A stretch of 64,000 nucleotides of DNA from Mesonia maritima (GTDB lineage Bacteria > Bacteroidota > Bacteroidia > Flavobacteriales > Flavobacteriaceae). How positions within the stretch are numbered: position 1 is the stretch's first letter; each line of letters starts with the position of its first letter. Position numbers and translations under genes: made by a program. Positions 17,673 to 26,599 of this stretch are shown here, piece by piece. The stretch lies in NCBI RefSeq assembly GCF_042433895.1, contig NZ_JBHLUA010000006.1:1-64000 (forward strand), written 5' to 3'. The notes beneath the pieces are model-generated. The model had not been told where the DNA came from, searched no databases, and saw nothing but the letters and a program-made list of their open reading frames with translations.

Positions 17673-20069
17673 ATGAGCACCTATAACACTAATATTCATC
17701 GCCTGCTGCTGCTAAGCCTTATCTGCTTTTTCAATGCCTGCGATACCTCTAAAAATGTCGCCGAGAAAAATTCAGATGCCGCCACCCAAGCAGTAATCGA
17801 TACCGTGATTTACCCCAAAAGCACGCCCTTTTTTCAGGGAATTGCCCGGGTAGAAAAAGATAGCAGTCATTTTTACATCACCAAAAACGGCCGGCGCGCT
17901 TTTACCAGCATCGTTCAGGATTTTCATCCGCTAGACAGCGTGGTGCCCACCAGCAACGGGATGGAACGCTCTTACGAAAACGAAAATAAGCTAATGTATA
18001 TCGTTCAGGTAGCCAACGGAAAATCGGGAATGCTCAACGAAACCGGCGAATGGGTGATTCCGCCAAAGTATGAAAAAATAAGCTTTGTTTTTGGGCGTTA
18101 CCTTCAAATTGAAGATCAGGGTAAAAAGACTTTTGCCGATTCCTGGGGACAATTTTTGGTGCCGTTGGAATTTGAAGATGTGATGGTACTCAACCGACAT
18201 CTTTTTGATGTAAAGAAGAATGGAAAATGGGGCGTTTACGATGCAGAAACAGAAAAAATTAAAATTCCATTTGAATATGACCAATTTGATTATTGCAGCG
18301 GTTGCGGACGAAAATCGGATTATTTGTATGCCAAAAAGGACGGAAAATGGGGCGTGATCAATTTTAAAAATGAAGTCTTAGCGCCTTTCCATTACGAGCA
18401 TCAACACGTAAATATGCGCAGCGACGAGTGGGTGGCGGCTTTCAGGAAAAACGGGGAACAGGTGGTTTTCAACCTTCCGAAGCAAAAAGAATTTGCCGGC
18501 CCGGAATATAAACGCCTGCAGATCGAAAACGGACATTTAATCGCTTCAAAAGCGGGAAAATCTCCCAATGCAGAAGCACTTTTTGGACTGATTAACCGCA
18601 ACGGCGAACAAATCGTTCCGTTTGAATATTCGGCTATTTACAATCCGTATTCCACCTTTCAGTCCGGTGCCTATTTTTCCGTAGAAAAAGATGGCAATTA
18701 CGGCATTATCGATACGCTGGGCAATGTCATTATTCCGCCCACCTATAAAAATCGGTTGATGGTTCGGGGCGATTATTTCATCAGCAAAAAAGACGATAAA
18801 TTAGGATTGCTGGATAAGCAAAACAAGCAATTGCTGCCCAATACTTACGATTGGATCGATTTAAGCGAAATACGCACCGGTCCCGACCAATTAATGCCAA
18901 TTTTTAAAATCAGAACCAACGGAAAATACGGATTTTATGTTCCTAAAACGGGTAAAATCGTGCCTCCGCAATACGATCGGGTGGAATTTTTTAATGACCG
19001 CCAATCCTATCGTTTTGAGGAAAAACCCGTGGGATTAATCCGTTTGGAAAAAGACGGTAAGGACCAATTATACCTGCTTCATTCAGATAAAATAATCCCG
19101 GGAGATTATGCCAAAATCGAATTGCAAGCCCATCATAAAGTTATTTTATCGCAAGAAAATTATGGTGCTCAGGGCGTTTACGATCTAGCAAAAGAACAAT
19201 TAATTATTCCCATCGAGTACAACTATATTCGGATGTTCAACCAAAAACATCAGTTGATTCGGGTAGAAAAAGAGACCGAAAATCATCGAACACTGGCCGG
19301 CCTTTTTGATGCGGAAGGAAACGAGGTGTTACCGTTCTCCTACACGCATATTGAGCAAATGGACGACCCCTATTTTGTGTTGAAGCACAATGAAAACGGG
19401 TATGCGCTTTTTAATGCGGAAACGAATACGCAAGAACCGCTTCCGTTTACCGAAATGAGCAAAGACGAAAACCATTGGTTGCTCACCGTGCAAAAAAACG
19501 GAAAAACCTATTTGTACGATTACAAAAAGCAAAAGCTGCTAACGGAAGGCTATTCGCTTATTAAACCTTTAAAAAACGGAAATTACCTGGTTGCCCAACA
19601 AGAGGCTAACCGGTTAAATTTTGGTTATGCCAATGCCGAAGGAAAACTGATTGTTCCCGTGACTTACGATAGCCAGGAAGACGATTATTTACAGAAATTT
19701 GAGAACGAACATTACCTGCCTTTGTTTAAAAAAGACCCGGCAACCGGCAAAATGTGGAAGGGATTTGCCAATCTGGAAGGGAAGATCGTGGTGCCGGCGC
19801 GTTTTCAGAAGGTTTTTGAGGAAGAAAATGGCAACGGATTTTTAACAATGCTCGATCATCGCTTCGGAATTATTACTGCGGAAGGAAAAGAGCTCCTGCC
19901 GCCCAAATATGATATCTATTTAAACCAACGGCTGAATGTGTACCGGGAAACTTCAAATTTCAGCTTTCCCATCGCTTTTAAAAAGGACGGTCTCTGGCAA
20001 TTTATGGATAAAAACGGCCAACTGTTACCCATAAAAACCAGGGAAATGATCGATGTTCCGCAGTATTAA
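17673..20069 (+). CDS. WG-repeat lipoprotein
   Basis: 798 residues. The N-terminus (LLLLSLICFFNAC) is a lipoprotein signal. From about residue 90 to the end the chain is a series of WG repeats of roughly 40-60 residues: GKWGVYDAETEKIKIPFEYDQ, GKWGVINFKNEVLAPFHYEH, GLINRNGEQIVPFEYSAIY, GNYGIIDTLGNVIIPPTYKN, and so on, at least ten copies with some decayed. These form beta-strand repeats of unknown partner. It is probably held on a membrane facing out. The gene is isolated: 242 bases before it and 374 after it are noncoding. Role unknown. Confidence 0.88.
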   Translation: MSTYNTNIHRLLLLSLICFFNACDTSKNVAEKNSDAATQAVIDTVIYPKSTPFFQGIARVEKDSSHFYITKNGRRAFTSIVQDFHPLDSVVPTSNGMERSYENENKLMYIVQVANGKSGMLNETGEWVIPPKYEKISFVFGRYLQIEDQGKKTFADSWGQFLVPLEFEDVMVLNRHLFDVKKNGKWGVYDAETEKIKIPFEYDQFDYCSGCGRKSDYLYAKKDGKWGVINFKNEVLAPFHYEHQHVNMRSDEWVAAFRKNGEQVVFNLPKQKEFAGPEYKRLQIENGHLIASKAGKSPNAEALFGLINRNGEQIVPFEYSAIYNPYSTFQSGAYFSVEKDGNYGIIDTLGNVIIPPTYKNRLMVRGDYFISKKDDKLGLLDKQNKQLLPNTYDWIDLSEIRTGPDQLMPIFKIRTNGKYGFYVPKTGKIVPPQYDRVEFFNDRQSYRFEEKPVGLIRLEKDGKDQLYLLHSDKIIPGDYAKIELQAHHKVILSQENYGAQGVYDLAKEQLIIPIEYNYIRMFNQKHQLIRVEKETENHRTLAGLFDAEGNEVLPFSYTHIEQMDDPYFVLKHNENGYALFNAETNTQEPLPFTEMSKDENHWLLTVQKNGKTYLYDYKKQKLLTEGYSLIKPLKNGNYLVAQQEANRLNFGYANAEGKLIVPVTYDSQEDDYLQKFENEHYLPLFKKDPATGKMWKGFANLEGKIVVPARFQKVFEEENGNGFLTMLDHRFGIITAEGKELLPPKYDIYLNQRLNVYRETSNFSFPIAFKKDGLWQFMDKNGQLLPIKTREMIDVPQY

Positions 20070-20200
20070 AAACCTGAATTCGATATAAGAAAATTTCGGA
20101 AACTGAGTAAAATCTTTGCAAAAGATGTTGTATCGACGTTTCCATTTTGGTAGCATTTCGATACAAATTTTCCTTGAAAATTCACTCAATGATCCAAAAT

Positions 20201-20220
20201 GCCTGCCGGCAGGCAGGCCT
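20201..20220. repeat. GC-rich palindrome
   Basis: GCCTGCCGGCAGGC (20201-20214) is a perfect palindrome followed by AGGCCT. It stands out in AT-rich spacer DNA. I recall this motif as a dispersed repeat in many Bacteroidota genomes. It lies in the 374-base gap after the WG-repeat gene. Confidence 0.5.
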
Positions 20221-20307
20221 ACAAAAAACGTTTAGATGGAACTCAGTATGATTTATTACAAACATTAAAAAAATATTGAATGTCCGCAATAGATCATAAT
20301 AAAGTGT

Positions 20308-20393
20308 TGTCACCCTGAACTTGATTCAGGGTCTCATCACAATGGCTTGTTTTTTAATACAGTATGAGATTCCGGATCAAGTCCGGAATGACG
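20308..20393. repeat. REP-like double-hairpin repeat
   Basis: Two imperfect palindromes are joined by a short spacer: CCTGAACTTGATTCAGG at 20314-20330 and TTCCGGATCAAGTCCGGAA at 20370-20388. GTCTCAT and ATGAGAT between them can also pair. This layout is that of a dispersed extragenic palindromic element. It lies between two same-strand genes and could act as a terminator or be a passive repeat. Confidence 0.6.
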
Positions 20394-20443
20394 AAAACAA
20401 CGAATGATTACAAATTACAGACCTAAAAAAAAATAAAATTGAA

Positions 20444-21622
20444 ATGAATATTCAAAAAACCATCATCGCGATACTACTGTTGTGTTCTGTTGTTGCGGGG
20501 GCGCAAACCAATGATTTTATAGGCTCGTATTACTACACGAAAATGGAGTATGCCGAGCAGTTGCATATTTTACCGTCGCAGCGTTTTTCGTGGCAACAGG
20601 TGTATGGCGCGGTCGATAAAGACCTACGGGGAAAATGGTCGGTTACGGGCGACACGCTGCAACTCGTATTCGATGAGTTACCCAGCGAGGTGCAACCGGG
20701 AAAATTTGAGGCTGTTTTAACCGATTCCGGAAGCCTGAATTTTATAACTTTTGATAGTCAACCGGTAACGAATGAACGAAACCTACAAGCGTTTGAAAAA
20801 AAATTACCGCCTGAAATTGCCCAAAAACTCGCCCAACCTATCGATTATTCTGAAGCGATTGCGGCCCAAAAAGAACGGGTACAACAGCAAAAAACCGCCG
20901 ACCAAAAACGCTTTGAAAAATTTAATGCGGAACGGAAAAAGTACGGCAAATACCACGGTTTCTTCAAAAGTCAAAATAAAGATTTGCCTTTCCAGTTGGC
21001 ATTCAACGCCAGGTACCATCAGTTTATCGCCACGCGGCCAGATTCGTTACGCGACCAGGTGGCCACTTATTTAGTAGGCGATTTTAAGGTTAAAAACGAT
21101 ACGGCTTATGCCACCACCAATCCCGATCAGGATGAAATAAAGGTATTTGCCTATAACGCGGAAACTTCTTCTGAAAAAATACAGATTTATTTAAAGAATT
21201 TGGACCCTAAACACCTCCAGCTACAAACCGGAAAAACCTTTGCAAGCTCAAATTTTGTTACCGCTGAAGCTTTCCAAAAAGAAAGCGATAGTGTGCAACG
21301 CTTACGCCTGGAAAAAAGCGATAGCCTTTGGGTAGCCGTTGGGGAAAAAGAGCGCCATATTTATAGTTTTCCGCTCGCGGAAGGCAATCATTCCATATTA
21401 ATTAAACCGACCGCCTATCCCGTCGAAACCTGGGTAGAACAACCCATTTTTATCAATAGCAAGGATGAAATCCATACGCTTTTTAACGGCAAAACCATCC
21501 TGAAATTAAGCACCGGCGAAGGTTTTTACCCTCCCTTAAAAATGATGTCCACACCTCCTAATTTCAACGGGAAACGCTATTTCCCCGTAGAAAGACAACA
21601 GCTTTTTAAGATGAAGGAATAA
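20444..21622 (+). CDS. Secreted protein of unknown function
   Basis: 392 residues. A signal peptide ends at VVAGAQ. Residues 22-95 (FIGSYYYTKMEYAEQLHILPSQRFSW, then GKWSVTGDTLQLVF) look like a small beta-barrel or lipocalin-like sheet that recurs in Bacteroidota exported proteins. A charged, probably helical segment (about 125-170, KERVQQQKTADQKRFEKF) follows, then a second beta-rich half. I do not recognise a named family. Codon use and GC match the two preceding secreted-protein genes. Confidence 0.65.
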   Translation: MNIQKTIIAILLLCSVVAGAQTNDFIGSYYYTKMEYAEQLHILPSQRFSWQQVYGAVDKDLRGKWSVTGDTLQLVFDELPSEVQPGKFEAVLTDSGSLNFITFDSQPVTNERNLQAFEKKLPPEIAQKLAQPIDYSEAIAAQKERVQQQKTADQKRFEKFNAERKKYGKYHGFFKSQNKDLPFQLAFNARYHQFIATRPDSLRDQVATYLVGDFKVKNDTAYATTNPDQDEIKVFAYNAETSSEKIQIYLKNLDPKHLQLQTGKTFASSNFVTAEAFQKESDSVQRLRLEKSDSLWVAVGEKERHIYSFPLAEGNHSILIKPTAYPVETWVEQPIFINSKDEIHTLFNGKTILKLSTGEGFYPPLKMMSTPPNFNGKRYFPVERQQLFKMKE

Positions 21623-21673
21623 GGTTGATTGGGAGTTGGTGTTTTATGCGATGTTTTTGAATGCCGAAACTGA

Positions 21674-22135
21674 TTACCAACTCTCTTTTTCCTGAATCGC
21701 GATCAAGTTTCCATCTGCTATCTTATAAAACATTCTTTTTTCATCCCCATTCACCACATAAGGAAGTCCGTAGATAATCACTTCCTTTTTAGAATTTGTT
21801 TTTGAGGATATAAACTGATATTTGGGTTCTAATAGGATATTTTTATCGCTGTCGGCCACTCCGTATGCAAAATAGTCATCGGTTTTACTTCCGCCGCCAC
21901 CAAAGCCCAGGAGCATTATATCTTTAGAATACTTGTATTTTTTAATCAGGATCAGCTTATCGTCAAGATGTTGGTTCGCATAGCTCAGTTCAGCTGCATT
22001 TTCGATATAGTCGGTCCTCAGTAAGCTAATGCGATAGTACGGTTGTCCTGCAAGTCGCCAAACAAATATGCCCATCATTATCAGCACAATAAGCGCCACA
22101 ACCCCTCCTATTTTTAACCATTTTTTCCGCTTCAT
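21674..22135 (-). CDS. Small membrane-anchored protein of unknown function
   Basis: 153 residues if translation begins at ATG 22135, which has an AGGA-like site 8-9 bases upstream. A longer frame to 22378 exists but overlaps the MFS gene by 118 bases and its extra N-terminus looks like shadow translation. An intermediate ATG at 22168 lacks a binding site. One membrane helix (residues 6-26, WLKIGGVVALIVLIMMGIF) is followed by an exported domain of about 125 residues with a GFGGGG stretch. No family recognised. It sits downstream of the MFS gene on the same strand. Confidence 0.55.
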   Translation of the reverse strand: MKRKKWLKIGGVVALIVLIMMGIFVWRLAGQPYYRISLLRTDYIENAAELSYANQHLDDKLILIKKYKYSKDIMLLGFGGGGSKTDDYFAYGVADSDKNILLEPKYQFISSKTNSKKEVIIYGLPYVVNGDEKRMFYKIADGNLIAIQEKESW

Positions 22136-22260
22136 TTTTTTCCTTTTACGAATTCCTAAAATCTCCATACCGGAACGATAACCCCAAGTGAAGCTCGGCA
22201 ATTCCCAGATTAAATTTAAGGATAAGGGCTTCAAAATCCAAATGGAATCCTCTCTACAAT

Positions 22261-23409
22261 TCAAATACGCTTCCCTCGCTCCAACCAGCTTCTTACCACC
22301 ATCATCAGCAAAGCCAGCATTCCAAAAAGCAAGGTTAGCCAAGGGGTATAAACCACAGTTTTTGTAGCGATGAGCCAACCGCCTACCGTTGTTCCTAAAG
22401 TAATTCCAAGATTCCCAAAGGAGGTGGCCAGACTGTTGGCAAATTCTAAAGATTGCGGTGCAGATGAAATCATATAAGTAGAAGCATTTAAAAAACTTGG
22501 GGAATACAAAAATCCCCAGATTCCTATAACCACAATTGTTGCTATTGTATTTCCTCCTGAAAAATGCAGCAATATGGGGATCAGGATGGTTCCCGATAGA
22601 AAAAAAGCAGTGGTTTTAGTGATATTTTTATCTAGCATTTTTCCTGCTACCCAATTTGCGAATACGCCAATGCCCCCAAATACAAACATCATATAGCTCA
22701 CCATTGTATGGTCCATATTTTTAGCTTTATTTAGATAATCTGCAAAGTAGCTGTAGGTAGAAAACCAGGCGGCTATCATAAAGAAATTCATTGCGGTACT
22801 GGCGATAAAAGTGGGTTTTCTCAATATTTTTAGCTGACTTCCATACGACTTTTTTTCTTTGACGGGCATAGGAGGCAAAACGGTAAATATGGCAATGAAT
22901 GCGATGATACTAATCACCGATTGTATATAAAACGAATATTCCCAGGAAAATAAACTGGCGATATACGTAGCAAAAGGAACGGTGGTCACCATCGCAATGG
23001 CCACACCGCTAAAAACAATACTCATTAATTCATTTTCATTCTTTTTATCGCCTTGAGATACCGCTACCGAAAGTGCCGTTGCTATATAAACCGGTTGTAA
23101 AAAAGCGGGTAAAATCCTCACCAACATCAATAACCAAAATGGCGGGGAAAAGGAAGAAATTACGCCGGTAATCACAAATAATAAGATCGAAAGCAGCATT
23201 ACGTTCTTTCGGTCAAACCCAGAGGCAAACAAGGTCATAAAAGGCCCCGTTAATGCGATGATTAATGCAAAAGCACTTAATAGAAGTCCGGCGCGATCGA
23301 TACTTATTTCATAGTGCGTCGCGATTTGTGGTAAGATTCCAATCACTCCAAACTCTGTAGTGATTACTCCTATGAACCCCAGGCAACCGATATAGGCATA
23401 TTTTTTCAT
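22261..23409 (-). CDS. MFS transporter (DHA1/AraJ-type exporter)
   Basis: 382 residues, about 12 membrane helices, the normal MFS length. The first helix YIGCLGFIGVITTEFGVIGILPQIA and the loop ASGFDRKNVM between helices 2 and 3 (a reduced D-R-K motif A) fit the DHA1 drug or sugar efflux group of AraJ/YdhP/PbuE. It would pump a small molecule out with protons. It is divergent from an HxlR-type regulator 98 bases away, a pairing usual for exporters induced by their substrate or by thiol or quinone stress. Substrate unknown. Confidence 0.88.
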   Translation of the reverse strand: MKKYAYIGCLGFIGVITTEFGVIGILPQIATHYEISIDRAGLLLSAFALIIALTGPFMTLFASGFDRKNVMLLSILLFVITGVISSFSPPFWLLMLVRILPAFLQPVYIATALSVAVSQGDKKNENELMSIVFSGVAIAMVTTVPFATYIASLFSWEYSFYIQSVISIIAFIAIFTVLPPMPVKEKKSYGSQLKILRKPTFIASTAMNFFMIAAWFSTYSYFADYLNKAKNMDHTMVSYMMFVFGGIGVFANWVAGKMLDKNITKTTAFFLSGTILIPILLHFSGGNTIATIVVIGIWGFLYSPSFLNASTYMISSAPQSLEFANSLATSFGNLGITLGTTVGGWLIATKTVVYTPWLTLLFGMLALLMMVVRSWLERGKRI

Positions 23410-23455
23410 TGATAAGGATTTTTATAATTCACCAACGAAATTAAAATGAATGCTA

Positions 23456-23496
23456 TAAATTTGTAGGGTATACAACTGATTGTATGGTACTAACAA
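23456..23496 (+). promoter_or_regulatory. Promoter and candidate HxlR operator between MFS and regulator
   Basis: TAAATTTG at 23456-23463 fits the TAnnTTTG element for the plus-strand regulator. TTGTA-N5-TACAA (23461-23475) and a looser copy with TTGTA and AACAA ends (23480-23496) could bind an HxlR dimer and control both divergent genes. Confidence 0.4.
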
Positions 23497-23507
23497 TTTT
23501 GTAAGTA

Positions 23508-23864
23508 ATGGGAAAGCGAAAAGAAAATTCAACCAATATGCAAAACGAAAAAAGCATAATGGAATGCGATTTAACTTATGCGGTTTGTAAAGTAGGTGGC
23601 AGATGGAAGTTGCTGATTTTATGCAAACTGGAAAACGGTAAATTACGCTTTAGTGAGATTAGAAGGTTGATCCCTAAAATCACGGAACGAATGTTAACCT
23701 TACAGTTGCGTGAGCTGGAAAAAGATGGCTTGCTGAAACGTACCGTTTATGCAGAAGTACCTCCCCGAGTAGATTATGAGCTGACCCCAATCGCCATAGA
23801 ATTAATTCCTATCTGGTCAAAATTGAGTGACTGGGGTGCTAAGCATAAAAAGCTTGTAAAATGA
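23508..23864 (+). CDS. HxlR-family transcriptional regulator
   Basis: 118 residues; the start may instead be the ATG at 23538, ten codons on. A single winged helix runs through MECDLTYAVCKVGGRWKLLIL, LRFSEIRRLIPKITERMLTLQLRELEKDGLLKR and the wing PPRVDYELTP. The cysteine in MEC sits where redox-sensing HxlR/HypR members have theirs, and a second lies in AVCKVGG. It probably represses the divergent MFS exporter. Confidence 0.9.
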   Translation: MGKRKENSTNMQNEKSIMECDLTYAVCKVGGRWKLLILCKLENGKLRFSEIRRLIPKITERMLTLQLRELEKDGLLKRTVYAEVPPRVDYELTPIAIELIPIWSKLSDWGAKHKKLVK

Positions 23865-23880
23865 CATCAAATTTTGAGTT

Positions 23881-24456
23881 ATGATAGCGGCTTTGATAAA
23901 TCATATAGAAAAATTTGTGGAGGTTCGGGATACCGACCTCAGCACGATGGATATTTTTTTTGAAACTAAGGTTTTAAAAAAGAAAAAAGACGTATTAAAA
24001 GAGGGTGCCATCTGTCAAGACCTGTTTTTCGTCAACAAAGGCTGTTTACAGGTCTTATATACCAAGGAAAATGGCACGGAACAAACGATTGATTTTGCCC
24101 TGGAAAACTGGTGGACTACCGATTTTGCGGCCTTTTCTAACAGAAATTTATCGAACTTCAGCATCCGAACCGTAGAACCTAGTGAAGTTTTAGTGTTACG
24201 TGCCGATGCTCAAGAAGCCCTGCTCAAAGAATTTCCGATTTTAGAACGGTATTTTCATCTGATTTTTCAGCGTGCTTTCGCGGCTTCGCAATACCGAATA
24301 AAACTGCTGTATGAGCATTCGCGGGAAGATTTATATTACCACTTTAGGGATAATTTTCCTGAATTTATTCAACGGGTTCCCCAATACCTTATCGCTTCAT
24401 TTTTAGGCTTCACGCCCGAATATTTAAGTGAAATCCGCAGAAAAGAGGTTTCTTAA
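23881..24456 (+). CDS. Crp/Fnr-family regulator
   Basis: 191 residues. The N-terminal two thirds is a cyclic-nucleotide-binding-type barrel (KKKKDVLKEGAICQDLFFVNKGCLQVLYTKENGTEQTIDFA, then WWTTDFAAF). The short C-terminal helix-turn-helix (PQYLIASFLGFTPEYLSEIRRK) is typical of the Bacteroidota subgroup. The cAMP-contact arginine is not evident, so the ligand is unknown. It is the first gene of a plus-strand run with DUF1097, GNAT and a CMD-family protein. Confidence 0.88.
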   Translation: MIAALINHIEKFVEVRDTDLSTMDIFFETKVLKKKKDVLKEGAICQDLFFVNKGCLQVLYTKENGTEQTIDFALENWWTTDFAAFSNRNLSNFSIRTVEPSEVLVLRADAQEALLKEFPILERYFHLIFQRAFAASQYRIKLLYEHSREDLYYHFRDNFPEFIQRVPQYLIASFLGFTPEYLSEIRRKEVS

Positions 24457-24517
24457 ACCAGTTTAAGAATTTGCTGTTTGTTTCTAGTAATCTTTGTTCC
24501 CCTAAAACGAGATTACA

Positions 24518-24982
24518 ATGACTAATTTAAAACAGGCCTTATCGTTAGGATTTACGGGAGCTTTAGCCATTTTTATAGCTTCCTATTTTAGCTTACTGCC
24601 CTGGGTGCTCTTCATCGCCTGGGTGAGTTATCATCTTTTTGGTACCAACCTTAAAACCGCCTTTACCATTCTGATTCAACAATTTTTTGGAATTCTCATC
24701 GGGATGTTCATCCAATATACAGGGATTTGGTTTTCAGCATTTATCGGGGAATTTGGTTTTCCTTTAGCGGTATTTATCGCGATGATCGGCATTTTCTACA
24801 TTTCAAAAATGAACCGTTTAAATACGGTGCCGGCTTACTTTTTGGGACTGATCACCTGGTTTTCTTCGGGTTTTGAAATTACTGTCCAATCCCTTTTTAT
24901 CCTGCTTATTTCTCTGGTGGTGGGATATGCCATCGCTAGCCTGGATACGTTTCTCAATGAAAAATTAGCTGCTAAAAAATAA
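24518..24982 (+). CDS. DUF1097-type membrane protein
   Basis: 154 residues with five or so membrane helices and the family pattern (LGFTGALAIFIASYFSLLPW, then FIAWVSYHLFGTN and PAYFLGLITWFSS). DUF1097 proteins are small inner-membrane proteins of unknown role. The ATG lies 61 bases after the Crp-type gene and the stop only 7 bases before the GNAT gene, so it is co-transcribed and may be a target of that regulator. Confidence 0.75.
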   Translation: MTNLKQALSLGFTGALAIFIASYFSLLPWVLFIAWVSYHLFGTNLKTAFTILIQQFFGILIGMFIQYTGIWFSAFIGEFGFPLAVFIAMIGIFYISKMNRLNTVPAYFLGLITWFSSGFEITVQSLFILLISLVVGYAIASLDTFLNEKLAAKK

Positions 24983-24989
24983 CACACAG

Positions 24990-25427
24990 ATGATTATACG
25001 AAAAGCAACAGCTACAGATCTTCCCTCTTTGGTGGTTTTGATGACCGAATTCCGGAAGTTCTATCACCAAGCATCAACTACAGAGGAAGTACAAAGTTTT
25101 CTAAAAGACCGACTGGAGAAGGCTGACAGTGTGATTTTTGTGGCCGTTCTGGAAGATAAGCCGATAGGTTACACGCAGCTTTTCCCTTCATTCTCCACCA
25201 TCAAATTGGAAAAAATATGGATTTTAAATGATCTGTTTGTATCGGAAAAATTTCGGGGTTTGGGCGTGGCTTCCCAATTACTAACACGCGTTTTAAAATT
25301 TTCCCAGGAAACCCACCGCCATCAAGTCTGGCTTTTAACGGGCAATGACAATAAAAATGCACAACACCTCTATCATAAAATCGGATTTACTAACACAAAA
25401 TTTAAACATTATGTCTACAACTTTTAA
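24990..25427 (+). CDS. GNAT family N-acetyltransferase
   Basis: 145 residues. The acetyl-CoA loop is EKFRGLGVASQLLTRVLKF after the core strand IWILNDLFVSE, and the end is NDNKNAQHLYHKIGFTNTKF. The last 17 bases overlap the start of the next gene. Substrate unknown. Confidence 0.88.
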   Translation: MIIRKATATDLPSLVVLMTEFRKFYHQASTTEEVQSFLKDRLEKADSVIFVAVLEDKPIGYTQLFPSFSTIKLEKIWILNDLFVSEKFRGLGVASQLLTRVLKFSQETHRHQVWLLTGNDNKNAQHLYHKIGFTNTKFKHYVYNF

Positions 25428-25869
25428 CCCTCAACAACGCATCAATATTAAAGCCCTGGAACCGGAATGCTGGAAATTGATTATTGAAATTGAACACTAT
25501 TTGGCTAATACTTCTTTAGATCCACAGCTTAGGGAACTCATTAAAATAAGGACTTCTCAAATCAACAAATGCGCTTTTTGTATTGATTTGCATACGAAAG
25601 ATGCCCTGAAACTTGGAGAAACCGAGCGTAGGATATTCGCTTTATCCGCCTGGCAGGAAAGTCCGTTGTTTTCTGAAAAAGAAAGGGCCGTATTAAAACT
25701 CACGGAAGAAATTACCAAAATAACCGAAGCCGGAGTTACCGATGATACGTATGATAAGATTAGTACGTTATTCAGCAAAAATGAAATCGCTCAAATTATT
25801 ATCGCTATCAATCATATGAATTTTTTAAATAGGGTTGCAGTCTCCACAAAATTGATACATTTAAGTTAA
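25411..25869 (+). CDS. Carboxymuconolactone decarboxylase family (AhpD-like) protein
   Basis: 152 residues from ATG 25411, which overlaps the upstream GNAT gene; an in-frame ATG 22 codons earlier gives an N-terminus (HNTSIIKSDLLTQ) that is shadow translation of that gene. The active-site motif CAFCIDLHTKDAL (C-x2-C-x3-H) is that of AhpD-like peroxidases. Upstream ELIKIRTSQINK and downstream NHMNFLNRVAVS complete the fold. It likely reduces peroxides through the cysteine pair. Confidence 0.88.
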   Translation: MSTTFNPQQRINIKALEPECWKLIIEIEHYLANTSLDPQLRELIKIRTSQINKCAFCIDLHTKDALKLGETERRIFALSAWQESPLFSEKERAVLKLTEEITKITEAGVTDDTYDKISTLFSKNEIAQIIIAINHMNFLNRVAVSTKLIHLS

Positions 25870-25890
25870 CCCCAACCTATTAAAAAAAGT

Positions 25891-26578
25891 TTAATCTTCA
25901 GTCAATATAAAGTCCAAAATGGTCTGTACATGAATTTTGGCACTGTCAAACACAGGAATTGATTCAAAATAATGCTCGTTAATCAGTAGCTGAATTTCGG
26001 TGCAGCCTAAAACGATGCCCTGAGCACCTTACTGAATAAGGAGGTTTGAAAACTGAATGAATTCCTATTTTTAGCTTTCCTTGATTAAACCTTTCCCTAA
26101 CTCTTCTTTTACAATATACTGAATATGGTCTATGTCTGCTTGTTTTTCAGTCGTTATGACCTCTATGCCAAATTCGTTCAGTGTAGTCTGATAAACCCCA
26201 TTTCCATCGTAAACTTGGTACCTAACAGACCGACTTTGGTAATGCCTTTGGTACGAATATTTTTTGCCGTTACGGTTATAATGTTAATGATTGATGTGCT
26301 GATTTGCTTCTGAATTTTATCAGCAAATAAATATTCGATATTTGAACCTAAAGCAATGTCATATACCTTTTTATTTTCCAATTCTTTACAAGCATTTAAA
26401 AGCAATTCAAATGATTCCAGCCATCCTCCTTGCTGAACATTGCCAAAATTTAATGAATAGATTACCGTTTCGGCAGACTGTAAACCGCCCAAAGTTTTAT
26501 AACCCTTTCATTCATGTATTTGTAATAGTCTAAAGTTGCGGTTCAACTGATTCCGCCTACTAATCCTATTTTTTTCAT
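25891..26578 (-). pseudogene. Aspartate/glutamate racemase family, decayed
   Basis: The start reads MKKIGLVGGIS, then an in-frame TGA where tryptophan is expected, then TATLDYYKYMNERV. A frameshift near 26500 leads to the longest open piece (26492-26178: QSAETVIYSLNFGNVQQ...). A stop, a further shift and GIVLGCTEIQLLI near the end follow. GLVGG and GCTEI are the two catalytic-region signatures of the family, but at least one nonsense and two frame changes separate them. No functional product is possible. Confidence 0.8.
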
Positions 26579-26599
26579 AATTTTTTCATTGTTTATTAT

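Noticed and set aside
22168..22378. N-terminal extension of the small membrane protein
   Set aside because: It overlaps the MFS coding region by 118 bases and does not resemble a signal or domain; the ATG at 22135 has a better upstream site.
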